Below are positions 7,486 to 18,575 of a stretch of 33,925 nucleotides of DNA, piece by piece (the stretch's first letter is position 1; every line of letters starts with the position of its first letter). The position numbers and the translations under genes were made by a program. Source of the DNA: Verrucomicrobiota bacterium (GTDB lineage Bacteria > Verrucomicrobiota > Verrucomicrobiia > Limisphaerales > JAHEOI01). Where the stretch lies: NCBI GenBank assembly GCA_018610125.1, contig JAHEOI010000014.1, forward strand, positions 1 through 33,925. Direction: 5' to 3'. Below the pieces are notes generated by a model. It had not been told where the DNA came from. It saw only the letters and a list, made by a program, of their open reading frames with translations, and did not search any database.

Positions 7486-9438
7486 ATGAAACAGCGGCAG
7501 TTACAGACAATTCTGTTTTCAACGGTCGGCGTGATCCTGATGGCGGTCATCCTGATCGGAGTGAACGCCATCGTTAGCAGCGTGCACGTTCGGGCGGATG
7601 TGACCGAGGGCGGGCTTTATACGCTCTCGTCCGGCACCAAGGAGATCTTGAAGGAGCTCAAGAAGAAGGAAACGCCGATTGAGATCCGTTATTATGCCAC
7701 CCAGAGCCCGGAAATCATGCCTCCCAATTTGGCCACCTATGCCGACCACGTGGAGGATTTTCTAAACCAATACAAGCGATTTGCGGGCAATTCGGTCCGA
7801 ATCAAGAAGTTCAACCCGAAGCCGGATTCCGATGCGGCGGACTCGGCGAGCATGGATGGCATCCAGGGGCAGCAGCTTCGGACAGGTCAGAAGGTCTATC
7901 TCGGGCTGGTTGTGAGCATGGTCAACCGCGAGAAGGTCATTCCGTTTCTCAATCCAAACGAGGAGGCAATGCTCGAGTATGACATCTCCCGCGCCGTCGC
8001 GAACGTGATGGAGAAGGATAAGCCGACGGTGGCTGTCTTTAGCGGCTTGCCGGTGTTCGGGTCTTCGCCGCAAAATCCGATGATGCGAATGCGGCAGCAA
8101 CAACAGCAACAAGATCCTTGGCTCCTAATTAAAGAGCTGCGGAAGGACTTCGAGGTTCGAGAGCTCAGCAGCGGCTTCGGCGAGATCGGGTCCGATGTCG
8201 ATGTGGTGCTCTTATTGCATCCCAAAGGGCTTTCGAAGCAAGATCAGTACGCCATTGACCAATATCTGATGAATGGCGGGAAGATGATGGCCATGGTCGA
8301 TCCGATGTCGTTGATGGACCAAGGGAGCGGGCGGAGCCGGAACCCGCTCCAGCGGATGCAGCGGGGTGCGTCGACATTGGGGGAGCTAATGCCCGCTTGG
8401 GGATATCAGTTTAACACAAACAAGGTGGTCGCCGATCGGGCATTCTCGACTCGAGTGAGTCGATCAAACCGACAGCAACGCTCACCGGCTGTCCTTTCGA
8501 TTACCAAGGAGGGCATTAACGATGAGGATGTGCTCACTGCTCATATCGACCAGGTCTTGATGCCGTTTGCCGGGGCGATCGAAGGTGAGCCAAAAGAGGG
8601 GCTCAGTGAGACCGTGTTGCTGCACTCGACCGAGGATTCCCAGTTGATGGAGAAGATGAAGGCCCAATTCAGTGGGCGTCAGCAGGGAATGACCGATTTC
8701 GAGGCCTCGGGTAACCAGTATAAGCTGGCCCTTCGGCTAACCGGGAACTTCAAGACGGCGTTCCCGGATGGAAAGCCGGCCTCTGAGAACGGATCAGGTC
8801 AATCCGGCGACGGCGCTGCCGGTGAGTCGGGCAACGGTCAAAGTGGCCCCTCCGGACCGCATTTGAGCGAGTCGGATGGCTCCGGGGTCGTTGTCTTGGC
8901 CGGAGATACCGACTTTGTGGCCGATCGGTTTGCGGCGAATATTCAACGCCTCTTTGGTCAGGAGATGGTGCAGCTCAGAGGCGGCAATCTGCCCTTGGCG
9001 CAATCGGCTGTGGAGCAGTTGGCCGGTAATGATGCGTTGATCGCCGTCCGCAGTCGAGCTACGATGACGCGCCCATTTACCAAGATTCGCGAGATGGAAG
9101 AGAAGGCGCAGAAAAGATACAAGGAAGAGCTTAGTGAGGTTCAGAAGAGCCTCGAAGAGGTCAGGAATAGCCTGAGCAAGCTGCGTTCGGTCCAACAGAG
9201 CGGCAGTGAGGGGCAGACGATCCTCTCGGAGGAACAGCAGCAAAAGATCCAACAGTTCAAGGAGCAGCGGGCGAAGCTGAGTCAACGGCAAGAGGATCTG
9301 CGTCGGCAACTGCGGGCCGATATCAACGCTCTGCAGAATCGGCTTAAGTGGATCAACATCGCCGGGATGCCGGCGCTCGTGACGATCCTGGGGTTGATTA
9401 TCGCAATCGTGAAAAAGAAACGGACAGCGGCAAAATGA
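7486..9438 (+). CDS. GldG-like ABC transporter auxiliary protein
   Basis: This 650-residue protein is of the ABC_transp_aux (GldG-like) type. An N-terminal membrane helix (about 8-30, TILFSTVGVILMAVILIGVNAIV) is followed by the typical LSSGTKEILKELKKKETPIEIRYYAT and RADVTEGGLYTLS. A large extracytoplasmic region follows, then a coiled coil (about 530-625, rich in Glu/Gln/Lys) and a C-terminal helix NIAGMPALVTILGLIIAIVKKKR. Oddities are a Gln run (MRMRQQQQQQDPW) and a Gly/Ser/Gln-rich insert near residues 428-465 (GSGQSGDGAAGESGNGQSG). A good AAAGGGGA ribosome site precedes ATG 7486. Its stop overlaps the next start by ATGA. The family is thought to act with the GldA/GldF pair at the membrane; its reaction is unknown. 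Confidence 0.85.
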   Translation: MKQRQLQTILFSTVGVILMAVILIGVNAIVSSVHVRADVTEGGLYTLSSGTKEILKELKKKETPIEIRYYATQSPEIMPPNLATYADHVEDFLNQYKRFAGNSVRIKKFNPKPDSDAADSASMDGIQGQQLRTGQKVYLGLVVSMVNREKVIPFLNPNEEAMLEYDISRAVANVMEKDKPTVAVFSGLPVFGSSPQNPMMRMRQQQQQQDPWLLIKELRKDFEVRELSSGFGEIGSDVDVVLLLHPKGLSKQDQYAIDQYLMNGGKMMAMVDPMSLMDQGSGRSRNPLQRMQRGASTLGELMPAWGYQFNTNKVVADRAFSTRVSRSNRQQRSPAVLSITKEGINDEDVLTAHIDQVLMPFAGAIEGEPKEGLSETVLLHSTEDSQLMEKMKAQFSGRQQGMTDFEASGNQYKLALRLTGNFKTAFPDGKPASENGSGQSGDGAAGESGNGQSGPSGPHLSESDGSGVVVLAGDTDFVADRFAANIQRLFGQEMVQLRGGNLPLAQSAVEQLAGNDALIAVRSRATMTRPFTKIREMEEKAQKRYKEELSEVQKSLEEVRNSLSKLRSVQQSGSEGQTILSEEQQQKIQQFKEQRAKLSQRQEDLRRQLRADINALQNRLKWINIAGMPALVTILGLIIAIVKKKRTAAK

Positions 9439-11063
9439 ATCGAAAGCAGTTAACGATCCTTGTGGTGGTAGGGGTGATCGTCGGCGCCCTCGGCCTGATC
9501 ACCTACCAAAAACAGAATCAGTCATGGCAAGCAACCAGCTCGGAAGATCGTGAAGCCGTTTTTCCGGACTTCACTCCGGATAAGGTGGGTGAGATCACCC
9601 TGCAAGATGGCACGAATCAACTGAGCTTGGTTGTCAAAGGGGATGAGTGGACCGTTCAACAACGGGATAACTATCCGGCCGACTTTTCAAAGATCAGCGA
9701 TCTTGTCACAACGATCTGGGAGCTGCAACCGGTCCGTCAGCTCGAGGTGGGCGAGTCGGAATTGGGTGCGCTGAAGCTTCTGTCTCCGGATCAGGAAGGC
9801 AACACCGGGACGCTGGTGACCTTTTCGGACAAGCAAGGGAATGAAATTCAGCGTGTCGTCTTGGGTAAGACCAAGACCAAGGAACGCTCGTCTTCGCGCG
9901 CTTCTCGTTTCGGCGGTGGGTCGATGCCGGTCGGGCGATACGTTCGGGCGGCTGAGGAAGGTGCCAAGGTGTTCCTGGTGGAGGAGACTTTCAGCTCGAT
10001 CGAGGTTGACCCATCAGCTTGGCTGGACACCACCTTCTTTAGCATCGACAACATTCGATCCGTGGCGATGGACGGAAAGGATAAGGCCTACCAATGGAAG
10101 GTAAGCCGAGAAACCGCGAATGGGGAGTGGAAGCTGGCCACCCCGAAAAAAGGGGAGACCCTCGCGACCAACAAGGTCTCGAGCTTGGGCAGTGTCTTCT
10201 CGTCGCCCTCCTTTAACGACGTGATTACCGAGGCGAATGCCCCGAAAGAAACCGGCCTGGAGAATCCCAAAGTCGCGACCATTACCACGTTCGACGATTT
10301 TACCTACCGGATTCAAATCGGGAAGAAGACTTCCGATAATGAGTATCCGTTGAGCATGGAGGTCTCGGCCGACTTGCCGCCGGTGCCCGAGCCGACGAAC
10401 GGCAACAAGAGCGGTCAGAAGGGTGATGGGAAAGGTCAGGATAGTCAAGGCAGCGGGAGCAGCAATGAAAAAGAAGCCGCTGCTAAAAAGCGCCGCAAGG
10501 AGATCCAACAGCTTCACGATAAATTGGAGAAAGAAAAGGCCTTTGAGAAGTGGACCTACCTTGTCCCAAGTTATACCGTCAATTCGGTTTTGAAGAAGCG
10601 CTCCGAGCTGATGGTGCAGCCTGATGACGAAGATGGGGATGGCCAAAAAGGTTCATCCGGGGCGGGGCTGTCGACTCAAGGCGCCCCACCCGCGCCGGGC
10701 TCTTCCGGCGGTAAGTCGCTCGTCCCGTCGGATATCCCTGGAGTGGATTCCAGTGAAGGAAGTGAAGGCGATTCCTCGGCCGATGGGGGCGAAGCCGGCT
10801 CAAGCCAAGGGGGCGACGAAGGCTCAGCCGAAGAGGATGGGCAAGGCTCGACTGCCAATGAGGGGGAGGAGGCGGAATCTTCCGCTTCCTCCGGCGAAGA
10901 AGGCTCGAGTGGCGAGAATGGCCCCCAGGATGCCGGCTCCAACGAGGAATCTGCCGGCCCATCCTCATCGGAGTCGACCGATTCAAGCGATTCGGGGCAG
11001 AGCGACGAAGCCGACTCGGAATCAGGGCAAGGCGATGAGTCCAACCAGACTTCGAGCTCATAA
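9435..11063 (+). CDS. DUF4340 domain protein with acidic Ser/Gly-rich tail
   Basis: This is a 542-residue membrane-anchored protein. The ATG overlaps the GldG-like stop (ATGA), so translational coupling is likely; the track's 29-residue upstream extension lies within the previous gene and is discarded. An N-terminal membrane helix (LTILVVVGVIVGALGLITY) is followed by the DUF4340 pattern (VGEITLQDGTNQLSLVVKGDEWTVQQRDNYPAD, TLVTFSDKQGNEIQRVVLGKT, WLDTTFFSID). The DUF4340 family commonly ends GldA/F/G operons, and its function is unknown. Here a charged Gly/Lys/Ser insert (about 350-375) and an approximately 150-residue C-terminal tail made almost only of Ser, Gly, Glu, Asp and Gln look intrinsically disordered and acidic. 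That tail is unusual and would be outside the cytoplasm. Confidence 0.8.
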   Translation: MNRKQLTILVVVGVIVGALGLITYQKQNQSWQATSSEDREAVFPDFTPDKVGEITLQDGTNQLSLVVKGDEWTVQQRDNYPADFSKISDLVTTIWELQPVRQLEVGESELGALKLLSPDQEGNTGTLVTFSDKQGNEIQRVVLGKTKTKERSSSRASRFGGGSMPVGRYVRAAEEGAKVFLVEETFSSIEVDPSAWLDTTFFSIDNIRSVAMDGKDKAYQWKVSRETANGEWKLATPKKGETLATNKVSSLGSVFSSPSFNDVITEANAPKETGLENPKVATITTFDDFTYRIQIGKKTSDNEYPLSMEVSADLPPVPEPTNGNKSGQKGDGKGQDSQGSGSSNEKEAAAKKRRKEIQQLHDKLEKEKAFEKWTYLVPSYTVNSVLKKRSELMVQPDDEDGDGQKGSSGAGLSTQGAPPAPGSSGGKSLVPSDIPGVDSSEGSEGDSSADGGEAGSSQGGDEGSAEEDGQGSTANEGEEAESSASSGEEGSSGENGPQDAGSNEESAGPSSSESTDSSDSGQSDEADSESGQGDESNQTSSS

Positions 11064-11083
11064 ACCTTAACTTGCGAAGATTA

Positions 11084-11104
11084 GGGAAACAGGCAACATT
11101 TCCC
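11084..11104 (+). promoter_or_regulatory. small hairpin just upstream of trxB
   Basis: GGGAAA (11084-11089), loop CAGGCAACA, then TTTCCC (11099-11104), followed by TCTTCTT and the trxB ATG. It could be a weak terminator for the exporter operon or a structure controlling trxB translation. trxB has no other visible ribosome site, and the only purine-rich stretch, AGGGA, is in the left arm. Confidence 0.35.
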
Positions 11105-11111
11105 TCTTCTT

Positions 11112-12050
11112 ATGGAAAATGCAGTTATAATCGGAACCGGCTGTGCCGGGCTAACCGCGGCGATTTATACCGCGCGTGCCGAGCTCCAGCCCTTGGTGGT
11201 CTCGGGCACAATGCCCGGCGGCCTTCTTACGACAACCACGATTGTTGAGAACTACCCCGGATTCGCGGAAGGGATCGATGGCACACAGTTGATGGTGCAG
11301 ATGCAACAGCAAGCGGAGCGCTTCGGTGCCCGGGTCCGGTATGGCACTGTGGAGTCCGTGGATGCTTCCGCGGATCCGATTCGATTGACCATCGACGGCG
11401 ACACTGTCGAGACGCTCAGCTTGATTGTGGCGAGTGGCGCCAGCCCGCGGCGTATCGGGTTGGAGAGCGAGACCAAATTGGAGACGAAAGGGGTTACCTA
11501 TTGCGCGACCTGTGATGGCGCGTTGCCGATGTTTCGGAATCAGCCTCTGGTTGTGGTCGGCGGTGGTGACTCCGCATGCGAAGAGGCGACTTACCTGACG
11601 CGGTTTGGATCGGTGGTCTATCTGGTGCATCGGCGTGACCAGTTGCGTGCGTCCAAGATCATGGCTGAGCGGACTTTGGCAAACGAGAAGATCAAACCGA
11701 TCTGGAATACGGTTGTCACGGAAGTGCTTGACACAAAGGCGGATAAGGTCACCGGGGTCCGCCTGCGCAATGTCCAAGACGGGTCCGAGAGCGAGCTGGA
11801 GGCGGCAGGGCTTTTCGTGGCGATCGGACATGTGCCAAATACCCATTTGTTCGAGGGACAGTTGGAGATGAATTCCGGATACCTCGTTCCCAAGAACGGT
11901 CGCGAAACCAGTGCGCCGGGGGTCTTTGTGGCCGGAGACTGCGCCGATTATATCTATCGCCAGGCAGTAACCGCTGCCGGTCAAGGATGCGAGGCGGCAA
12001 TCGATGCGGAGCGTTTTTTGGCCGCGGTCAGTCATAGCCAGAAGACGTGA
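11112..12050 (+). CDS. trxB: thioredoxin reductase (NADPH)
   Basis: This 312-residue flavoprotein reduces thioredoxin with NADPH and has the usual length of low-Mr bacterial TrxB. The FAD-binding N-terminus reads VIIGTGCAGLTAAIYTARA (Cys replaces the common Pro of GSGPAG), followed by GGLLTTTTIVENYPGF. The redox-active CATC is at residues 131-134 (YCATCDGALP). The NADPH-binding motif VVGGGDSACEEATYLTRF and the HRRDQLRASK phosphate-binding region follow. The C-terminal FAD motif is GVFVAGDCADYIYRQAVTAAGQGCEAA. It starts 48 bp after the DUF4340 gene. A separate transcription unit is possible, but no convincing promoter was seen. Confidence 0.95.
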   Translation: MENAVIIGTGCAGLTAAIYTARAELQPLVVSGTMPGGLLTTTTIVENYPGFAEGIDGTQLMVQMQQQAERFGARVRYGTVESVDASADPIRLTIDGDTVETLSLIVASGASPRRIGLESETKLETKGVTYCATCDGALPMFRNQPLVVVGGGDSACEEATYLTRFGSVVYLVHRRDQLRASKIMAERTLANEKIKPIWNTVVTEVLDTKADKVTGVRLRNVQDGSESELEAAGLFVAIGHVPNTHLFEGQLEMNSGYLVPKNGRETSAPGVFVAGDCADYIYRQAVTAAGQGCEAAIDAERFLAAVSHSQKT

Positions 12051-12133
12051 GCGCGGGATGGTCCGAGAACCTCTTTGATGGGCTCGGGGCTCCTTCTTTG
12101 AGGACGCGGTCCTCTGAATCCCCTGAAATCCCT

Positions 12134-12157
12134 TGTCCAATAAGTTCGTGTCCAATA
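12134..12157. repeat. two copies of TGTCCAATA in the trxB-hisB spacer
   Basis: TGTCCAATA occurs at 12134-12142 and again at 12149-12157, a 15-base period. The surrounding 200-bp spacer also has a GAGGAC-GCG-GTCCTC hairpin (12100-12114) and the inverted repeat ATTTGAC..GTCAAAT just after the copies. No gene was seen here. Confidence 0.4.
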
Positions 12158-12233
12158 CATTTGACGGATTTGAGTCAAATTTTGGGCTTTGCCTCTTCCA
12201 TTGCTTTTGGCCTCAAGGAATCCGAGGCGAGTC

Positions 12234-12241
12234 GGAGGTGA
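12234..12241 (+). promoter_or_regulatory. strong ribosome-binding site that sets the hisB start
   Basis: GGAGGTGA matches the anti-Shine-Dalgarno sequence almost perfectly and lies 9 bases before GTG 12251. The alternative ATG at 12266 would be 24 bases away. The GTG start is therefore preferred. Confidence 0.75.
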
Positions 12242-12250
12242 CGTTTCGCT

Positions 12251-12928
12251 GTGAAGTGGTTCCCTATGAAGCGATCCGCAGAAGTCAATCGAGCCACCCG
12301 GGAGACTGAGATCACCCTCCGGTGCAGCCTGGACGGTTCCGGAAAATCGGATATCGAGACGGGTATCCCTTTCTTCGATCACATGCTGACGCTGTTTGCC
12401 AAGCATGCCGTGATCGATCTGGAACTGCATTGCCGCGGAGACTTGGCTGTCGATGCCCATCACACCGTGGAAGACTGCGGCCTTGTGCTGGGTCAGGCAT
12501 TTTATAAAGCCTTGGGAGACAAGACAGGGATCCGTCGCTATGGGGCCGGTTTTGATCCGCGGAATCCCTTGACCGGCGAAGCGTATGTGCCGATGGATGA
12601 ATGCCTTGCTCGTTGTGTTATCGATTTTAGCGGACGCGCCTACCTCGTTTACCGGGGGCTGGACGATTTCGATTACGCACAGCTTACTCAAGAACAACAA
12701 AGGCAGGACATGAGCAGTGCCTTTCGCTTCGGGCTGGCCCGCGAGTTTTTTCAAGGATTTGTCAACGAGGCGCGCTGCAATCTCCACCTGGAATTGTTGT
12801 ATGGGCGCGAGCCCCATCACATTGTCGAAGCGCTCTTTAAGGCGTTCGCTCGGGCCGTTGATGCCGCTTGCCAGCATGATCCGCGCCTTTCAGGTGAAAT
12901 CCCAAGCACGAAAGGGGCTTTGGGGTGA
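12251..12928 (+). CDS. hisB: imidazoleglycerol-phosphate dehydratase
   Basis: HisB dehydrates imidazole glycerol phosphate in histidine synthesis. Family metal-binding histidine motifs are visible: PFFDHMLTLFAKHA, VDAHHTVEDCGLVLGQA (HHxxED) and EPHHIVEALFKAFARA (HHxxE), with the terminal PSTKGAL. It is 225 residues, longer than the usual approximately 195-200. The surplus is an approximately 10-residue insert GFDPRNPLTGEA before VPMDECLARC and extra residues in FDYAQLTQEQQRQDMSS before the LAREFF helix. GTG 12251 is chosen because of the GGAGGTGA site. It is monofunctional, with no phosphatase domain. No other his gene is adjacent. Confidence 0.93.
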   Translation: MKWFPMKRSAEVNRATRETEITLRCSLDGSGKSDIETGIPFFDHMLTLFAKHAVIDLELHCRGDLAVDAHHTVEDCGLVLGQAFYKALGDKTGIRRYGAGFDPRNPLTGEAYVPMDECLARCVIDFSGRAYLVYRGLDDFDYAQLTQEQQRQDMSSAFRFGLAREFFQGFVNEARCNLHLELLYGREPHHIVEALFKAFARAVDAACQHDPRLSGEIPSTKGALG

Positions 12929-12931
12929 CAA

Positions 12932-13117
12932 ATGAAGAAGCGGGCAATCGTCTTGGAGAGTGTAAGGTCATCCCCTCAATCACGGACGGACGAAGAATGG
13001 GACACCGCGGACGGCGTCCCTATCAGGGAGATCCGAAAGGGGCACGCCAAATTTGCCGCCGCCCATTATCTTGTTAAGGTGAGCTGGAGGCTATACAAGA
13101 TTTTGTGTGATTGCTGA
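12932..13117 (+). CDS. hypothetical short ORF after hisB
   Basis: A 61-codon ORF (MKKRAIVLESVRSS...) starts 4 bases after the hisB stop with GGGG about 8 bases upstream, so coupled translation is possible. The product has no recognisable motif, signal peptide or membrane helix, and ends in an Arg/Lys/Cys-rich stretch. It may be spurious; I list it because the position and ribosome site are reasonable. Confidence 0.2.
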   Translation: MKKRAIVLESVRSSPQSRTDEEWDTADGVPIREIRKGHAKFAAAHYLVKVSWRLYKILCDC

Positions 13118-13132
13118 GGGGCTTGGAAATAA

Positions 13133-15712
<2,580 letters not shown>

Positions 15713-15755
15713 GGGGAAGATGGACCATTTCGCTTTACGGTTAGGAGATTAGCCC

Positions 15756-18374
15756 ATGCCGGATTCCGACGAGAGGCAAGATTCCGAAGGTCGCGCACCA
15801 CACCTCAGAAACGAGCGCATCGAGAACGTCAACGTCACCGACGAGATCAAGAATTCCTTTCTGGATTATTCGATGTCGGTGATCATTTCCCGTGCCCTGC
15901 CCGACGCACGGGATGGGCTGAAGCCGTCGCAAAGGCGTATCCTTTACGCCATGCACGAGCTCTCGCTCTATCCGGGACGGAGCCATTTCAAGTGCGCCAA
16001 AATCTGCGGTGATACCAGCGGGAACTACCATCCACACGGCGAGGCGGTCATTTATCCGACGCTGGTGCACATGGCTCAGCCTTGGTCGATGCGCGAGCCC
16101 CTGGTCGATGGCCAGGGCAATTTCGGATCGGTCGAAGGCGATCCACCCGCTGCGATGCGGTACACCGAAGCCCGCATGACCCATCTTGGGGCGGCGCTCA
16201 TGTATGACATGGACAAAGACACCGTCGACTTTGTCCCCAACTACGACGAGCGATTAACCGAGCCGACGGTCTTCCCCGCTGCCTTCCCGAACTTGATCGT
16301 TAATGGCGCGACCGGTATTGCCGTCGGGATGGCCACCAATATCCCGCCGCATAATATGAGCGAGGTCATCGACGGGATTTGCGCTCAAATCGACAATCCC
16401 CAGATCACCTCGAAGGAATTGGCCCGATATATCAAAGGCCCTGATTTCCCTACCGGCTGTGTGATTTGCGGTTATGACGGGATCAAGAAATACTTCGAGA
16501 CCGGTCGAGGCAGCGTTAAGGTCCGTGGGAAAGTCGGGGTCGAGCAGCTTCGCGGCGGTAAGGAGCAGATTGTCATTACCGAGATCCCCTACACCGTCAA
16601 CCGAGCCACGCTGGTGGAGCGTATTGCCGGGCTCGTGAACGATAAGGTGCTGACCGATGTCACAGCGGTCCGTGACGAATCGGACGAGAATACGCGGGTG
16701 GTTGTCGAGGTCAAGCGAGATGCGATCCCGAAGGTGGTGATCAACAACCTTTACAAGCATACGCAGCTTGAGACCTCGTTTGCGGCCAACATGCTCGCGA
16801 TCGATCACCAACGCCCGAAGGTGCTCAATATCAAGCAGTTGATCGATTGCTACATCGAGCATCGCCGGGAAGTCATCATTCGTCGGACTCGGTATGAGCT
16901 GCGCAAGGCGGAAGATCGTGCCGAAGTGCTTGAGGGCTACCTCATTGCCTTGGCCAACCTTGACGAATTCATTCGGATTATTCGGGAGTCCGCCGACCGG
17001 GATGAGGCGAGGACGCGCTTGCTGGAGTACAATTTTGATCGTGCGACCGTCGAGCAGTTGGGCATCCTCATCCGCAGTGAAGCCCGGCTTGTCGAGGGGC
17101 GCTACATGTTCAGTGTGGCGCAAGCCAATGCGATCCTCGATCTCCGGCTTTACCAATTGACCGGGCTCGAGCAGGACAAGGTCCGATCCGAATACGACGA
17201 GCTGCTCGAGAAGATCAAAGATTTGATCGATATCCTCGCCAAAGAGGAGCGGGTTTTGACGATCATCAAGGAGGAGCTTCGGGAAATCCAGAAAAAGCAT
17301 GGCAAGCCGAGGCGGACGGAAATCATCCCGGACGAAGGGGAGATGGCGATTGAAGACCTCATCGCCAATGAAGGGGTGATTATTACCATCACCCATAAGG
17401 GCCTCATCAAACGGACCAATCTGAGCTCCTACCGCTCACAGAAACGTGGAGGCAAGGGCGTTATCGGGATGGGGACGAAGGAGGCGCCCAGCGGTGACGG
17501 CGAATCCAGTGAGTTTATCGAGCATCTTTTTACCGCGAGCACCCACGATTATCTCCTGTTCTTTACCAACACAGGTCGTGTCTATGTCGAGCGCGTCCAT
17601 GAAATCCCCGATATGGGCCGAACCGCAAAAGGCCGCAGCATTGCCAACTTGCTTGAATTGCAGGCCAATGAGCATGTCGCTGCCTTGATCCGGGTTGTGG
17701 CCCGCTCGGGGGAAAATCGCCAGGACACAACATGGCAGCAAGGCGGCTTTCTCTTCTTTGCGACCCGGCATGGCAAGGTCAAAAAGACCGCCCTTTCCGA
17801 GTACGCCAATATCCGCAAAGGCGGGATCATCGCAATCGGGATTGAGGAAGGGGATACGCTGATCGATGTCAAATTGACCGGCGGTGACGACGACATCGTC
17901 ATGATCACACAGAAGGGCCAGAGCATCCGCTTTTCGGAAGAAGAGGTGCGCTCTGTGGGGCGTCCCGCTTCCGGTGTCCGCGGGATTGCCTTGGACAAGA
18001 AAGATGCCGTGGTGGCACTGGCCAAGGTGGTTTCGGATGCCACGCTCCTGGTGGCCAGCGAGAACGGAATCGGCAAACGGACAAATTTTGACGAGTATCG
18101 TAAGCAGACGCGAGGGGGCAAAGGGATTATCACGATGAAGTACAGCGATAAGACCGGCGATCTTATCGGAGGCCTTACCGTGAACGACGGGGATGAGATC
18201 ATGCTGATCACCAACGCCGGGCAAATGGTCCGAATGGGAGTGACCGATATTCGCCTGACCGGTCGCAACACGCAAGGGGTCAAGCTCGTCAACCTCGGTA
18301 AGCGAGATAAGCTCCATGCCCTCGCTCCGGTCGTCATTGATGATGACGACGAGGAGGAGGCTAAAGAGGAATAG
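15756..18374 (+). CDS. gyrA: DNA gyrase subunit A
   Basis: GyrA is the DNA cleavage and wrapping subunit; 872 residues is full length. The catalytic Tyr is Y136 in MRYTEARMTH. The winged-helix/QRDR region reads HPHGEAVIYPTLVHMAQPW, giving Glu96, Ala97 and Pro101 at positions equivalent to E. coli Asp82, Ser83 and Asp87. The GyrA box QKRGGKG in SYRSQKRGGKGVIGM is present, distinguishing it from ParC. Beta-pinwheel repeats follow, and the protein ends in an acidic tail DDDDEEEAKEE. AGGAG lies 8 bases before ATG 15756. It forms an operon with gyrB. Confidence 0.97.
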   Translation: MPDSDERQDSEGRAPHLRNERIENVNVTDEIKNSFLDYSMSVIISRALPDARDGLKPSQRRILYAMHELSLYPGRSHFKCAKICGDTSGNYHPHGEAVIYPTLVHMAQPWSMREPLVDGQGNFGSVEGDPPAAMRYTEARMTHLGAALMYDMDKDTVDFVPNYDERLTEPTVFPAAFPNLIVNGATGIAVGMATNIPPHNMSEVIDGICAQIDNPQITSKELARYIKGPDFPTGCVICGYDGIKKYFETGRGSVKVRGKVGVEQLRGGKEQIVITEIPYTVNRATLVERIAGLVNDKVLTDVTAVRDESDENTRVVVEVKRDAIPKVVINNLYKHTQLETSFAANMLAIDHQRPKVLNIKQLIDCYIEHRREVIIRRTRYELRKAEDRAEVLEGYLIALANLDEFIRIIRESADRDEARTRLLEYNFDRATVEQLGILIRSEARLVEGRYMFSVAQANAILDLRLYQLTGLEQDKVRSEYDELLEKIKDLIDILAKEERVLTIIKEELREIQKKHGKPRRTEIIPDEGEMAIEDLIANEGVIITITHKGLIKRTNLSSYRSQKRGGKGVIGMGTKEAPSGDGESSEFIEHLFTASTHDYLLFFTNTGRVYVERVHEIPDMGRTAKGRSIANLLELQANEHVAALIRVVARSGENRQDTTWQQGGFLFFATRHGKVKKTALSEYANIRKGGIIAIGIEEGDTLIDVKLTGGDDDIVMITQKGQSIRFSEEEVRSVGRPASGVRGIALDKKDAVVALAKVVSDATLLVASENGIGKRTNFDEYRKQTRGGKGIITMKYSDKTGDLIGGLTVNDGDEIMLITNAGQMVRMGVTDIRLTGRNTQGVKLVNLGKRDKLHALAPVVIDDDDEEEAKEE

Positions 18375-18575
18375 CGGCCACACAGTGAAACGTCCTGGTC
18401 CTTTCGATCGGTTGGGAATAATCCACGCTGGTTGAAACTCCTCAAAGGGGATTGGCAGTGTTTTCGGACGACGTTGAAAGGGAGAGAAGCCTCACGTTCA
18501 GGGTCCGAAAGCAAATGTCAGCGATGGGATCGTGCTAGCGAAACGGAAACGAAACGAGTTATTGGAAACGCGATT

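Noticed and set aside
16254-17396. 380-codon ORF on the minus strand opposite gyrA
   Set aside because: It is a shadow of the gyrA reading frame; gyrA is conserved throughout and the antisense product has no recognisable motif. The same applies to the long antisense ORFs opposite atpA (1404-2303), hisB (12032-12877) and trxB (11151-12155).
18432-18575. 48-residue N-terminal extension of the AhpD-like ORF
   Set aside because: The extension is Arg/Ser-rich and unconserved; the family begins MPRLKKIEP at ATG 18576.
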